The notes beneath the pieces are model-generated. The model did not search any database. It saw only the letters and a program-made list of their open reading frames with translations, and was not told the DNA's origin. The translations under genes and the position numbers were made by a program. Positions 46,280 through 54,693 of a DNA stretch of 64,000 nt are shown in pieces (position 1 is the stretch's first letter; the number at the start of each line of letters is the position of its first letter). Source of the stretch: Symbiodinium sp. CCMP2592 (Eukaryota; Sar; Dinophyceae; Suessiales; Symbiodiniaceae); NCBI GenBank assembly GCA_905221615.1, contig CAJNDT010005913.1:1736001-1800000 (forward strand). Direction: 5' to 3'.

Positions 46280-47514
46280 CCTGTCCCCCCACCATCCGCG
46301 ACCGGACGCACATACTCGCGCCCGCCCCACTTCGTCGGAGTCCCCGTCTCTAGATCCCGCGCCGCTTGTCTGAAAATCTTCCCAACCAGAAACGACCCGA
46401 ACCAGAACCCAAAGACCTGCCCAAACGGCGCATGGCTCATCCTCAGCATCAATCCCACAGCCACAAACCACGCAAGCAATCCCGCACCTCCCACAACCCC
46501 CCCGCCGATCTGCGTCACCGGATTCCCGAGCCAGATCGCGAGCACCATGCACGCAACCGACATATCAGGGAGTAGCGCATTGAGCACAGGCACGCGCACC
46601 GAGTACCGCTTGAGCCGACCCGCCTCGCGATTCGCTGATTCCGTATAGATCCGCTTCCACCCACGCACAAACTCTTCCCAGCTCCCATACATCCCGCAGC
46701 GCAGGATCCCATCCGCCATCAAGAGTCCCCCACGCTTTCCGCGATACTTGAGCAGCAGCGCAAACGCGATGTCCTCAAGCACCGCGCCCTTGACCGCCTC
46801 GTGCCCACCGATGTCCTGATACGCATCCGCTTTAAACAGCATGAACTGCCCGTTCGCAAACGGCCGCTGACGATCCCCATCCATATTCACCCGCAACAAC
46901 GGATACTGACGCGCCAGCTCAAACGCCGCCGCGGGCTGCACCCACTTCTCAAACCACTGCTCCCCCTCCAGCGTGCTCAGCAGACTCAGCATGTCCAAGC
47001 CGCGATCATTCGCCAGCGCCACCGTCGCGCGTACACACGCCGGATCAAACCACGTGTCCGCATCGCTAAACAGCAGCACGTCCGCGTCCTTCGCCCCGTT
47101 CGAGCGCGTCACCCCGCTATGCGCCGCGTGCACCTTCCCGGCCCAATCATCCGGACACTCCGTGATCTCCACAATCTCAAACCGATGATCCCCATCAATC
47201 GCCTCAAGCGCCACCCCCTTCGTGTCGTCCGTGCACCGATCCAGCGCCAGCACGATGTTCAACCGATCGTAATCCTGCGCCTTGAGCGACCGGATCAGCT
47301 TCGCGATGTTCCCCGCCTCGTTATGCGCCGGAACCACGATGCACACCCGCTCCTCCGGAGGCGTCCGATCCGCGATCGCGATCCCGTCCCTCGCTGTAGG
47401 CAGCTCACGATTGGTCTTGACAATCGCCGCCGTCACCGCGCCCCAGTACACCAGCGATGCCACCGCCCCCAGCAACAACACAAACATCACAATATCGAGC
47501 ATCAAGGTAGGCAT
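46276..47514 (-). CDS. Family 2 glycosyltransferase, membrane-bound
   Basis: The 412 aa have an N-terminal membrane segment, then a GT-A domain with VVPAHNEAGNI (about 60-70), the metal-binding SDADTW, and an ED motif in VLEDIAF. A C-terminal cluster of two or three membrane segments follows. It resembles the HpnB-like/CrtQ-like group used in hopanoid or carotenoid glycosylation; the acceptor is unproven. First gene of the operon with exbD and tonB. Confidence 0.85.
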   Translation of the reverse strand: MPTLMLDIVMFVLLLGAVASLVYWGAVTAAIVKTNRELPTARDGIAIADRTPPEERVCIVVPAHNEAGNIAKLIRSLKAQDYDRLNIVLALDRCTDDTKGVALEAIDGDHRFEIVEITECPDDWAGKVHAAHSGVTRSNGAKDADVLLFSDADTWFDPACVRATVALANDRGLDMLSLLSTLEGEQWFEKWVQPAAAFELARQYPLLRVNMDGDRQRPFANGQFMLFKADAYQDIGGHEAVKGAVLEDIAFALLLKYRGKRGGLLMADGILRCGMYGSWEEFVRGWKRIYTESANREAGRLKRYSVRVPVLNALLPDMSVACMVLAIWLGNPVTQIGGGVVGGAGLLAWFVAVGLMLRMSHAPFGQVFGFWFGSFLVGKIFRQAARDLETGTPTKWGGREYVRPVADGGGTG

Positions 47515-47675
47515 AGCGTCGTGGAATCCTTCCGACCAATCCTAGGGACGCAAGCCCCTTCCCCCCACCACTATTTCAGTTTCGCCCGTATTGACTCCAA
47601 AACCAGCGGCCCTAGCATTCACGCTATGGAATCCGACCAGAAATCACCATCCTCCCAATCGGACGGGCCGATGCG

Positions 47676-48212
47676 ATGCCATTGCCCCTCCTGCTCCAAC
47701 TCGTCTCCACGAGCGCGATCGTAGCCGGATCGCTCTGCGCCATCCTCGCGTACCTGCGAGGCGCCAAATCCCACAAACAATCACTCAACGCCCAGCTCTT
47801 CCTCAACCTGACGGAGCGTCACGCATCGCTGATCGCGTTCCGCAGACTCGACGCCGACCTCCGCCTCAACGACCATTGGCAAGGCGACCTCGAAACCGCC
47901 GTCGCAATCCGTGAATACTTCGACCTGCTCGCCCACGAGCACGCGCTTGTGGACCTCGGTATCCTCGACCAGCAAGTCTGGAAGATCTGGCAGCCCGACA
48001 TCACGCGCATCGTCAACACCCAGCTCGTCTCCGAGGTCTGGAACAAACGCACGCGCCACCTCCACCGCGCCAGCCCGGACTTCGTCCGCTACATCGACAC
48101 GCTCATGTCCCACCAGCGTGGGGTCTTCTGCGATGGACACACCGGGAGCACCGTCCGCGTTGCCGACAACCGCCATCGCTCGCCGCAATCCACGCAAATC
48201 TCCCCCGCCTGA
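47676..48212 (+). CDS. Hypothetical membrane-anchored protein
   Basis: The 178 aa have an N-terminal membrane helix (about 4-28), then a cytoplasmic helical domain with TERHASLIAFRRLDADL and YFDLLAHEHALVDLGILDQQVWKIW. That pattern resembles small DUF4760-type proteins, but I am not certain. No catalytic motif is seen. About 160 bp separates it from the divergent glycosyltransferase. Confidence 0.6.
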   Translation: MPLPLLLQLVSTSAIVAGSLCAILAYLRGAKSHKQSLNAQLFLNLTERHASLIAFRRLDADLRLNDHWQGDLETAVAIREYFDLLAHEHALVDLGILDQQVWKIWQPDITRIVNTQLVSEVWNKRTRHLHRASPDFVRYIDTLMSHQRGVFCDGHTGSTVRVADNRHRSPQSTQISPA

Positions 48213-48259
48213 CGCACCCCCTGTTTCCCCCTACAATCTCATCAGATCGGAGCAACCAC

Positions 48260-48724
48260 ATGCTGGTCCAAATGGAACTCTCCAGAATCCTGATCCACGA
48301 GCGCAAAGCCGAGCAGCTCATCGAGCTCCGCGAAGCCGACCCCAACCTCACCCATCCCCGATCCTTCCCCATCGTGATCGGGATCGTCGAAGCCGCCGCG
48401 ATCGGACGCCGCCTTGAAGGCATGGAACTCCCACGCCCCATGACCCACGACCTGCTCGCATCGACCATCACAGGACTCGGCGCAACCCTCGAAGCGATCA
48501 CCATCACCGACCTCGTCGACGGCGCCTTCATCGCCCAGCTCTCTATAGCCCGACCCGACGGCCACCTCGTCCACATCGACGCGAGACCCTCCGACGCGAT
48601 CGCACTCGGAGTCGCGACCAACGTCCCGATCTTCGCGGACGAAGCTGTCATCGAGCAAGCGTGCGTGATGACCCCGCCAAATGACGACACCGACGAAGAT
48701 TTCAACGAAGCCAGTCGTCATTAA
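48260..48724 (+). CDS. Bifunctional nuclease-domain protein (DUF151)
   Basis: The 154 aa show the BFN/DUF151 fold: LPIVIG-like FPIVIGIVEAAAI near 38-50, RPMTHDLL, and the signature IDARPSDAIALGVATNVPIF near 110-130. Members may have nuclease activity; here only the fold is supported. A TACAAT sequence lies about 25 nt before the start. Confidence 0.86.
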   Translation: MLVQMELSRILIHERKAEQLIELREADPNLTHPRSFPIVIGIVEAAAIGRRLEGMELPRPMTHDLLASTITGLGATLEAITITDLVDGAFIAQLSIARPDGHLVHIDARPSDAIALGVATNVPIFADEAVIEQACVMTPPNDDTDEDFNEASRH

Positions 48725-48901
48725 CAAACAACCTGAAAGTGACAACGTCGCTAACACAATCTGAATAGTTGAGTGCGTTTTTCGTGTGCACATACACTCA
48801 AGGTTGATTCAGAATTAATCCTTGTACCAGATCTCAATTCTTGTACAATCAAATCGACCAACATTCGTTTATTGGTAGTTCATTTGGAGAAGGAGAACAT
48901 T
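48725..48901 (+). promoter_or_regulatory. AT-rich upstream region of the secreted protein gene
   Basis: It contains two CTTGTAC heptamers 21 bp apart (about 48820 and 48841), the second running into a TACAAT-like -10. A strong GGAGAAGGAG precedes the ATG at 48902. The exact promoter is uncertain. Confidence 0.35.
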
Positions 48902-49606
48902 ATGAATCAAACACGATCACACCTCGCAAGAACAAAGACAATCGCGGCCATCGCAACAGCAATGTTGATCGCCACCGTTGCATCCGCAGGGGTCACATTT
49001 ACCAGCCTTGATCGCACAGCGAGCGCTGGGACCGTAGAGTCGAGCAACGAACTCTTCACCCTGTTCGATGCCGATCTGCACTACACCGAAGACACCGGCG
49101 GCATCTTTATCCCAGCTTCATCAAGAGCTTCCCAGACCTCTTTACTTGATAACGCAACCCAAACCCTCACCTTCGATGGATCCGCATCCGCATCCGGCGG
49201 TGCTGTAAGCTCAGCGAGCGGATCAACCTCGCTGATCTTGGGATTCACCGTTTCAGCAGGCATGCCCGCTGAACTGATGATCAACGGCACCCTCACCGAG
49301 TTCGACGGCAGCGGGATCGATCCAGGATCTGAGGGTGGAAACGGAACATCCCTCCTGAGAATCTTTCACAACGGATCCATGATCTACTCCAATGCCCCAA
49401 CTTCCAACGGCACAATCTCAGTGAACGATCAACTCGTGCTCGCTACAGGAACCTACGAACTCAGCATCACACTCAGCGGCAGCGGTCCACCACAAGTAGG
49501 TGGCGGGAGCGGCCGAGCAGACCTCACCGTCGAGTTCATTCCAACCCCAGGCACCGCAACCATCGCACTCGCCTTCGGCTTCCTATCAACTCGCCGCAGA
49601 CGATAA
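48902..49606 (+). CDS. Secreted beta-rich protein with PEP-CTERM-like anchor
   Basis: The 234 aa have a signal peptide (about 1-29, cleavage after ASA). A Ser/Thr/Gly-rich beta region and a C-terminal PTPGT motif follow, then a hydrophobic helix and an STRRRR tail ending at the stop. The tail is the planctomycete sorting signal seen also at 23696. The start is chosen for the strong ribosome-binding site. A terminator follows. Confidence 0.82.
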   Translation: MNQTRSHLARTKTIAAIATAMLIATVASAGVTFTSLDRTASAGTVESSNELFTLFDADLHYTEDTGGIFIPASSRASQTSLLDNATQTLTFDGSASASGGAVSSASGSTSLILGFTVSAGMPAELMINGTLTEFDGSGIDPGSEGGNGTSLLRIFHNGSMIYSNAPTSNGTISVNDQLVLATGTYELSITLSGSGPPQVGGGSGRADLTVEFIPTPGTATIALAFGFLSTRRRR

Positions 49607-49634
49607 AGCTTCTACCTAGTTCCAAATACCCAAT

Positions 49635-49664
49635 GCACCTCTCAATCGAGAGGTGCCATTCTTT
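49635..49664 (+). terminator. Intrinsic terminator after the secreted protein gene
   Basis: GCACCTCTC, loop AATC, GAGAGGTGC, then a T-rich run (CATTCTTTTG). The stem is a perfect 9 bp. Confidence 0.82.
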
Positions 49665-49668
49665 TGTA

Positions 49669-50457
49669 TCAATGCTCCGCCCCAACAATGTCATTAGTTG
49701 CCGCACAAGTGCTACCACCGCATTCAGGACAGGCCGTCACATCTTCTAGACCAGCGAGGTTATACCCACAGGATTCACACACCTGTTCTGGAAGCACCTT
49801 TCGGCGCTCAAGTACTGCCCAAACAAGCAGTGACCCCATCGTGAAGAGATCGAACAGCAATGATACCGATGTGTACTCACAATACTCGAAACCGTAGAAC
49901 AGCAAAAGCGTTCCTGGCGGATACTTTCCTGTATTCACAATCCATAATGCGTTGACCAAAGCGAGTACAACAGCTGTGCCCCACATAACAGCAACAAGTT
50001 TTGACCGAGAAAGACAAAACAGCACGGCCCCAACCACAGCTACTCCGATGACATCCATAGTTTGAACATTGAACAACATCCAACTGCTAAACGACTGAAC
50101 TAGAGCTATGTAAATTTCTAATGGAATTAGAAACCAAACTGCACAAAATGAGAAAACCACCAACTGAATGATCGGACGAACTCTGTATGGAGAAACTTGG
50201 AAGACAACAAGAATTACAGCACCGGTGACAACGCTCACTGACGGATCAAAAATGCTCAGACCCAGAAATCCAATACGAGTCACAAAGTACATCATCGGGT
50301 CAACACCAAGTGTCGAAAGAATGAGTTTCAGCAGTTCATAACGAAGCTCGACCCCAGCAATCACCGCCGCGACAAGAGCAATCAGTATCACTGCTGACAC
50401 ACACCCCACCCAACCAAAGCCGAGAAGAGGGTCCTTGATGTGCTTCCTCTTGAGCAT
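49669..50457 (-). CDS. Multi-pass membrane protein with C-terminal zinc ribbon
   Basis: The 262 aa hold about six or seven hydrophobic segments. A zinc ribbon CESCGYNLAGL ... CPECGG follows near residues 228-248. The A+T content is higher than in neighbouring housekeeping genes. The ribbon matches those at 42719 and 4613. The function is unknown. Confidence 0.75.
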   Translation of the reverse strand: MLKRKHIKDPLLGFGWVGCVSAVILIALVAAVIAGVELRYELLKLILSTLGVDPMMYFVTRIGFLGLSIFDPSVSVVTGAVILVVFQVSPYRVRPIIQLVVFSFCAVWFLIPLEIYIALVQSFSSWMLFNVQTMDVIGVAVVGAVLFCLSRSKLVAVMWGTAVVLALVNALWIVNTGKYPPGTLLLFYGFEYCEYTSVSLLFDLFTMGSLLVWAVLERRKVLPEQVCESCGYNLAGLEDVTACPECGGSTCAATNDIVGAEH

Positions 50458-50492
50458 TACTGAACCATCCTATACGCGACTTCCTTCATACC

Positions 50493-50498
50493 TACAAT
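50493..50498 (+). promoter_or_regulatory. Putative -10 box of truD
   Basis: TACAAT ends 8 nt before the ATG at 50507; the intervening bases are C-rich with no Shine-Dalgarno sequence. Confidence 0.4.
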
Positions 50499-50506
50499 CC
50501 CCTCCA

Positions 50507-51832
50507 ATGCCCGCCCCCACTTCATCCAGCCTCCCCCCCTTCGACGCCGCCGTCGCGGCTCCTGTGTATCTCACGCGTGACATCCCAGGAATCGGAGGCA
50601 CGATCAAAATCCGTCCCGACGACTTCCTCGTCACCGAGCTCCCGCTCTACCAACCCGCAGGACACGGCGAGCACATCTACATGCTCATCGAAAAACGAGG
50701 ACTCTCCACACTCCAGCTCCGCGACATTGTCGCGCGTCACTTCAAAGTCGGGAAGCGATCCATCGGACACGCCGGACTCAAGGACAAGCACGCAATCACG
50801 CAGCAAGTCATCTCCGTCCACACGCCTGGGAAAACCCCAGAAGATTTCCCATCGCTGCGCCACGACAAGCTAACCGTCCAGTGGGTCGATCTGCACACCA
50901 ACAAACTCAAACGCGGACACCTCGCCGGGAACCGCTTCTCGATCCGCGTGCGTGATGTCGATCCAACCGCCGTGCTCCACGCGAACCGCGCCCTCCAACA
51001 ACTCGCTCAGCATGGCGTCCCCAACCGATTCGGACCCCAGCGCTTCGGACTCATCCAGAACAACCACGAGATCGGACGCGCCCTGATCCTCGGCGACCAC
51101 CAACACGCGATCGACCTCCTCCTCTCCCCACACCCCCTCGCGCCCAAATCACAACACGACGCGCGCGAGTTGTACGCGGCAGGAAACTTTACCGCCGCCC
51201 GAGAAGCGCTCCCCAAAGTCTTCAACATCGAGCGCCGAGTCCTCTCCCGCCTCGCCCAAGACGCCGACCCCCAAACCGCGATCACGGCGATCGACCAGAC
51301 CGCGTTCGGCTTCTACATCTCCGCATTCCAATCCGCGATTTTCAATCAGGTCCTCAACAACCGAGTCGCCGATGGTACCCATCACAAGCTGCTCCCCGGC
51401 GATCAGGGATTCCTGCTCAACTCCCGCCGAATGTTCCACGTGGAACAATCGGATCTGGAAAATTCGGAGACCGCCGCTCGCCTCGAATCAGGCGAAATCA
51501 GTCCCTCAGGCCCGATGTGGGGCACCACGATGCCGAGGGCAACTGGGGAAATTGACGCGATTGAACTCCAAGCCCTTGCAAACACGGGAGTATCGACGAA
51601 AGATTTGGAATCGTGTGAGTCACGCGATCACCCCCAGATGATCGGGGGGGATCGCAGGCCGCTGAGGATTCCGGTGATCGATCCGGAAGTCGAAGGCGGC
51701 GTCGACGAGCACGGCGCATACATCCGATGCGCGTTCGAGCTCCCACGAGGATCGTTCGCGACGACGGTGATGGACGAAATCATGAAAGTCACTCCCGGCT
51801 CTACGAGTACTGACGACCACGCAGGAGAATGA
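50507..51832 (+). CDS. truD: tRNA pseudouridine synthase TruD
   Basis: Makes pseudouridine at position 13 of tRNA-Glu. The 441 aa show the catalytic Asp in GLKDKHA (D93), NRFGPQRFG near 185, and the C-terminal ELPRGSFATTVMDEIMK typical of TruD. A start at 50435 is rejected because it lies inside the divergent gene. A HAD phosphatase starts 1 bp after the stop. Confidence 0.93.
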   Translation: MPAPTSSSLPPFDAAVAAPVYLTRDIPGIGGTIKIRPDDFLVTELPLYQPAGHGEHIYMLIEKRGLSTLQLRDIVARHFKVGKRSIGHAGLKDKHAITQQVISVHTPGKTPEDFPSLRHDKLTVQWVDLHTNKLKRGHLAGNRFSIRVRDVDPTAVLHANRALQQLAQHGVPNRFGPQRFGLIQNNHEIGRALILGDHQHAIDLLLSPHPLAPKSQHDARELYAAGNFTAAREALPKVFNIERRVLSRLAQDADPQTAITAIDQTAFGFYISAFQSAIFNQVLNNRVADGTHHKLLPGDQGFLLNSRRMFHVEQSDLENSETAARLESGEISPSGPMWGTTMPRATGEIDAIELQALANTGVSTKDLESCESRDHPQMIGGDRRPLRIPVIDPEVEGGVDEHGAYIRCAFELPRGSFATTVMDEIMKVTPGSTSTDDHAGE

Positions 51833-51833
51833 A

Positions 51834-52478
51834 ATGAGCGATGACATCCGGCATATCTGTTTCGACTGGGGCGGGGTCATACTCAAAATTTGTCGTACTT
51901 GGGAAGAAGGCTGCGCGAATGCGGGCATCGAGAAGAAGACCAAGAAAGCCGGGACGGCGTGCTACAAGAAGATGCGCGCGATCGAGCCGCGTTACCAGAC
52001 AGGACAGATGAGCGACAAGGCGTTCTTCCGCTCGATCTCCAAAGCGTGCGATGAGGCGTACTCGATCGACGATGTTGCCGCGGTCCATCATGCGTGGTTG
52101 CTCGACGAGTACGAGGGCGTGGGTGAGCTGATCGACGAGCTCAACGAGTACGCGGATCTGACGACTGGATTGTTCTCCAACACGAACTCGCTCCACTGGG
52201 ATCGGATGGAAGAGGAATCTCCCAGCGCATTCATCATCGAGCACAAGCACGGCAGTCACTTGTTCGGACTCGCGAAGCCGGATGAAAAAGCGTTCGCGGC
52301 CTACGAGCGCCGCGTCAATGCAGCGGGATCGCAGATCCTGTTCTTCGACGATTCTCCTGAGAATGTCGCGGGTGCTCGCGCCTTCGGATGGAACGCGGAG
52401 CAGGTCGATTTCAAGAAGTGCACAGCGACCCAGGTTCGCGCGCATCTTGAACGACTGATGATCCTCGAGCCGGCGTGA
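51834..52478 (+). CDS. HAD-superfamily hydrolase
   Basis: The 214 aa start with motif I FDWGGVI, in which the second Asp of DxD is replaced, as in the FDxGNV subgroup (YihX-like). The helical cap follows. LFSNTNS (motif II) and a later FFDDSPENVAGA (motif IV) are present, with a Lys (KPDEKAF, motif III). A probable sugar or nucleotide phosphatase; substrate unknown. AGGAGA precedes the ATG, and it probably shares a message with truD. Confidence 0.85.
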   Translation: MSDDIRHICFDWGGVILKICRTWEEGCANAGIEKKTKKAGTACYKKMRAIEPRYQTGQMSDKAFFRSISKACDEAYSIDDVAAVHHAWLLDEYEGVGELIDELNEYADLTTGLFSNTNSLHWDRMEEESPSAFIIEHKHGSHLFGLAKPDEKAFAAYERRVNAAGSQILFFDDSPENVAGARAFGWNAEQVDFKKCTATQVRAHLERLMILEPA

Positions 52479-52522
52479 GACCTGAGTCGTTTCACACAGG
52501 TTTGAAACCAAACTCCATCTGG

Positions 52523-52528
52523 TATACT
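52523..52528 (+). promoter_or_regulatory. Putative -10 box of the lipoprotein gene
   Basis: TATACT ends 6 nt before the ATG at 52535. Upstream GTTTGA at 17-bp spacing is a weak -35. Confidence 0.5.
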
Positions 52529-52534
52529 CCGGCA

Positions 52535-53263
52535 ATGTCAAACTCCCGACTCTTGCTGTGTTCTTGTGTATTGATCTTTGTGTTTGCTGCTTCGGCCCTG
52601 GTTGGCTGCGGCGGTGAGTCGGCGATGATGGCCGCGAGTCGTGGCAGTGCGTCGTCTGAGTCTGCTGATGCAACTCAAGAGTCAAAGCTTGTCGGACAAC
52701 TGCAACTCCCCGGCGAGGGTGGTCGGCGGGGGGTTGAGGTCCATGCGTGGGTGCGTGACTCAAAAGGCGGAGAGAATCAGCTGTGGATCCTGCCGGGTGG
52801 TGATGGGCGGTTTGCGCGGGAGTTTGAGGGGGAGGTTACGCGGGTTCGTGTGTTTGCGGGGCGGGAGGTGCATCGGATTGATGGGGATGATCTGCCGAAG
52901 GTTGATGGGGACGGGCGGGTTGATCTCGGGGTGATTGATCTGCGTGAGTTGCTCGTTGGGTACCAGATGCGCACGCGGTTGGCTGGGGGAAAATCAGATG
53001 GGGAGTATCGGGCGGCGTTGTGGATTGGACCGCCTCCGACTGGGCCTCGTGGGTCGCTGCCTTCGCTTGGGTCGGCGCAGTTCCCGACATTGGAGCTTGG
53101 TGAACAGGTGGAGTGGTTGCTGCCGGCGGATATCAGGGATGTGTACTTTCTTGTGGAGCTTCCCGATGGTGACGGGCGCGGGAGGGACTGGCGGAGCGGG
53201 GAGCAGCGGGTGTTTGGGGCTTTTGAGGCTTCGGACTTCCCGGTAGAGCTTGTGGTTGATTGA
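52535..53263 (+). CDS. Predicted lipoprotein of unknown function
   Basis: The 242 aa have a signal peptide ending in a lipobox (SALVGC, Cys near residue 25), then a Ser-rich linker. A domain of beta character follows, rich in Gly, Asp and Arg and lacking known motifs. The start at 52535 is chosen because it gives the signal peptide. Codon choice is unusual (many GGG and GAG triplets) compared with truD, which may indicate a different origin. Confidence 0.72.
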   Translation: MSNSRLLLCSCVLIFVFAASALVGCGGESAMMAASRGSASSESADATQESKLVGQLQLPGEGGRRGVEVHAWVRDSKGGENQLWILPGGDGRFAREFEGEVTRVRVFAGREVHRIDGDDLPKVDGDGRVDLGVIDLRELLVGYQMRTRLAGGKSDGEYRAALWIGPPPTGPRGSLPSLGSAQFPTLELGEQVEWLLPADIRDVYFLVELPDGDGRGRDWRSGEQRVFGAFEASDFPVELVVD

Positions 53264-53318
53264 GCTTGGGTGGTTTCTGCTTCAGGGACGGGGTTTTTGA
53301 GATTCTTGCCAGCTTCGC

Positions 53319-53346
53319 TTGACTTTTACTTGTTGCAACACATAAT
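53319..53346 (+). promoter_or_regulatory. marR promoter with embedded operator
   Basis: TTGACT (53319-53324), a 16-bp spacer and CATAAT (53341-53346). The spacer ends in TGTTGCAACA (53331-53340), a perfect palindrome placed so that a bound repressor would block RNA polymerase. The ATG at 53352 lies 5 nt after the -10. Confidence 0.65.
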
Positions 53347-53351
53347 TGAGC

Positions 53352-53855
53352 ATGGCTCCGCGGAATGCACAGTCTGAAACACGCTCTCGGCTCGCGGTTG
53401 AGCTTGGGAAGAAGAACGCGTTCACGATGCGTGAGCAGGAGGCGTATCTGAATCTGGTGCGGACGATGAGCGTGCTTGGGCGCGACTTTGCGCAGCTATT
53501 TAAGAGCTACGGCGTATCGGAGACGCAGTACAACGCGCTGCGGATTATCGCGGGAGCAGGGAAGCAGGGCATACGGATGGAATCGATCGGTGAGCGAATG
53601 GTGGCGCATGATCCGGACACCACTCGGCTCGTGAATCGACTGCTCGATGCGGGGTATGTCGTCAAGGAGAAGCTCGAGGACGATCGGAGATGTTCGGTCG
53701 TGCGGATCACTGGAGAAGGAAGGTCGCTGCTTAAACGGATGCGGGGCAAGGTGGATCAGCTGCACAAGCAGCAACTGGGACATATGAAGGCGGGTGAGTT
53801 GGATGAACTGAACAGGCTGCTGGTGATCGCGAGGGACGGGGCGGGGGCTGAATGA
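53352..53855 (+). CDS. MarR-family transcriptional regulator
   Basis: The 167 aa have a winged helix-turn-helix (about 60-125) with the MarR pattern GIRMESIGERMVAHDPDTTRLVNRLLDAGYV and the wing EDDRRCSVVRITGEGRSLL. It probably represses its own gene and the pirin operon through the shared palindrome. ATG at 53352 is preferred over the TTG at 53346. The ligand is unknown. Confidence 0.9.
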   Translation: MAPRNAQSETRSRLAVELGKKNAFTMREQEAYLNLVRTMSVLGRDFAQLFKSYGVSETQYNALRIIAGAGKQGIRMESIGERMVAHDPDTTRLVNRLLDAGYVVKEKLEDDRRCSVVRITGEGRSLLKRMRGKVDQLHKQQLGHMKAGELDELNRLLVIARDGAGAE

Positions 53856-53878
53856 GCTTGTTTTTATTTGGAATAATA

Positions 53879-53892
53879 TGTGTTGCAACACA
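53879..53892 (+). promoter_or_regulatory. Probable MarR operator before the pirin operon
   Basis: TGTGTTGCAACACA, a perfect 14-bp palindrome with the same TGTTGCAACA core as in the marR promoter. It lies 57 nt before the pirin ATG among AT-rich bases that could hold the promoter. Confidence 0.65.
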
Positions 53893-53948
53893 CTTTATAT
53901 CAGCGAGACTCCACGGCACACGGTGGAGCACAGGAAAGGAGCGGCATC

Positions 53949-54662
53949 ATGACCAAGACACACGCACAACTCAGGTTTTGGGACGGCGCGACGCGCGGGC
54001 GGACGCAGATCGGCTGGCTCGACGGGTACCACTCGTTTTCGTTTGGTCGGTACATGGATCCGGATCGGATGGGGTTCCGTTCGCTCCGGGTGATTAACGA
54101 TGACAAGATCAAGGCGAGCCGAGGGTTTGGGATGCATCCGCATCATGAGATGGAGATCCTGACCTGGGTGCTCGATGGGAAGATCAAGCACGAGGACAGC
54201 ACTGGACAGCATGGCGAGATTGTTCCCGGCGATCTGCAGCTGATGTCTGCGGGCAGGGGGATCCGTCATAGCGAGTTCAATGGTCTGGATGATGCGACGA
54301 CGCATCTGCTGCAGATCTGGATTGAGCCGAGTGTTGCGGGGGTTGAGCCGGGGTATCAGCAGACCTCGTTTGATGCCTCGGGCAGAGCGGATCAATGGCA
54401 GCTGCTCGCGTCCCCTGCTGCTCGCGATGGATCACTGAAGATTCACGCGGATGCGGAGGTCTCGGTTGCGGACCTGAGCGCTGGGAGCGCGATCGGAGCC
54501 GTTGTCCCTGACGGACGGCATGGGTATGTCCATATCGCACACGGGAAAGTCAGGGTCGATGGCAAAGAACTCACAGGTGGTGATGCGTTCTCGTTTGAAG
54601 AGGGGCGCGTTGACATTCAAGGAATCGAGGACAGCGAGTTGCTGTTCTTTGAACTGGCATAA
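53949..54662 (+). CDS. Pirin-family protein
   Basis: The 237 aa form a double-stranded beta-helix cupin. The metal-binding residues are visible in GMHPHHEMEILTWVLDG (His-x-His-His and Glu) and RHSEFNG. YhhW-type pirins have quercetinase activity in some bacteria. The start at 53949 has AGGAAAGGAG upstream. The SnoaL-like gene follows 31 bp later, likely in the same transcript. Confidence 0.9.
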   Translation: MTKTHAQLRFWDGATRGRTQIGWLDGYHSFSFGRYMDPDRMGFRSLRVINDDKIKASRGFGMHPHHEMEILTWVLDGKIKHEDSTGQHGEIVPGDLQLMSAGRGIRHSEFNGLDDATTHLLQIWIEPSVAGVEPGYQQTSFDASGRADQWQLLASPAARDGSLKIHADAEVSVADLSAGSAIGAVVPDGRHGYVHIAHGKVRVDGKELTGGDAFSFEEGRVDIQGIEDSELLFFELA

Positions 54663-54693
54663 ACACACACGAACCACACAAGGAGAAGGCACT

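Noticed and set aside
45719..47724. Long plus-strand open frames opposite the tonB-exbD-glycosyltransferase operon
   Set aside because: Composition is biased to Arg, His and Pro with no recognisable domain; the minus-strand genes overlap properly by ATGA and TGATG.
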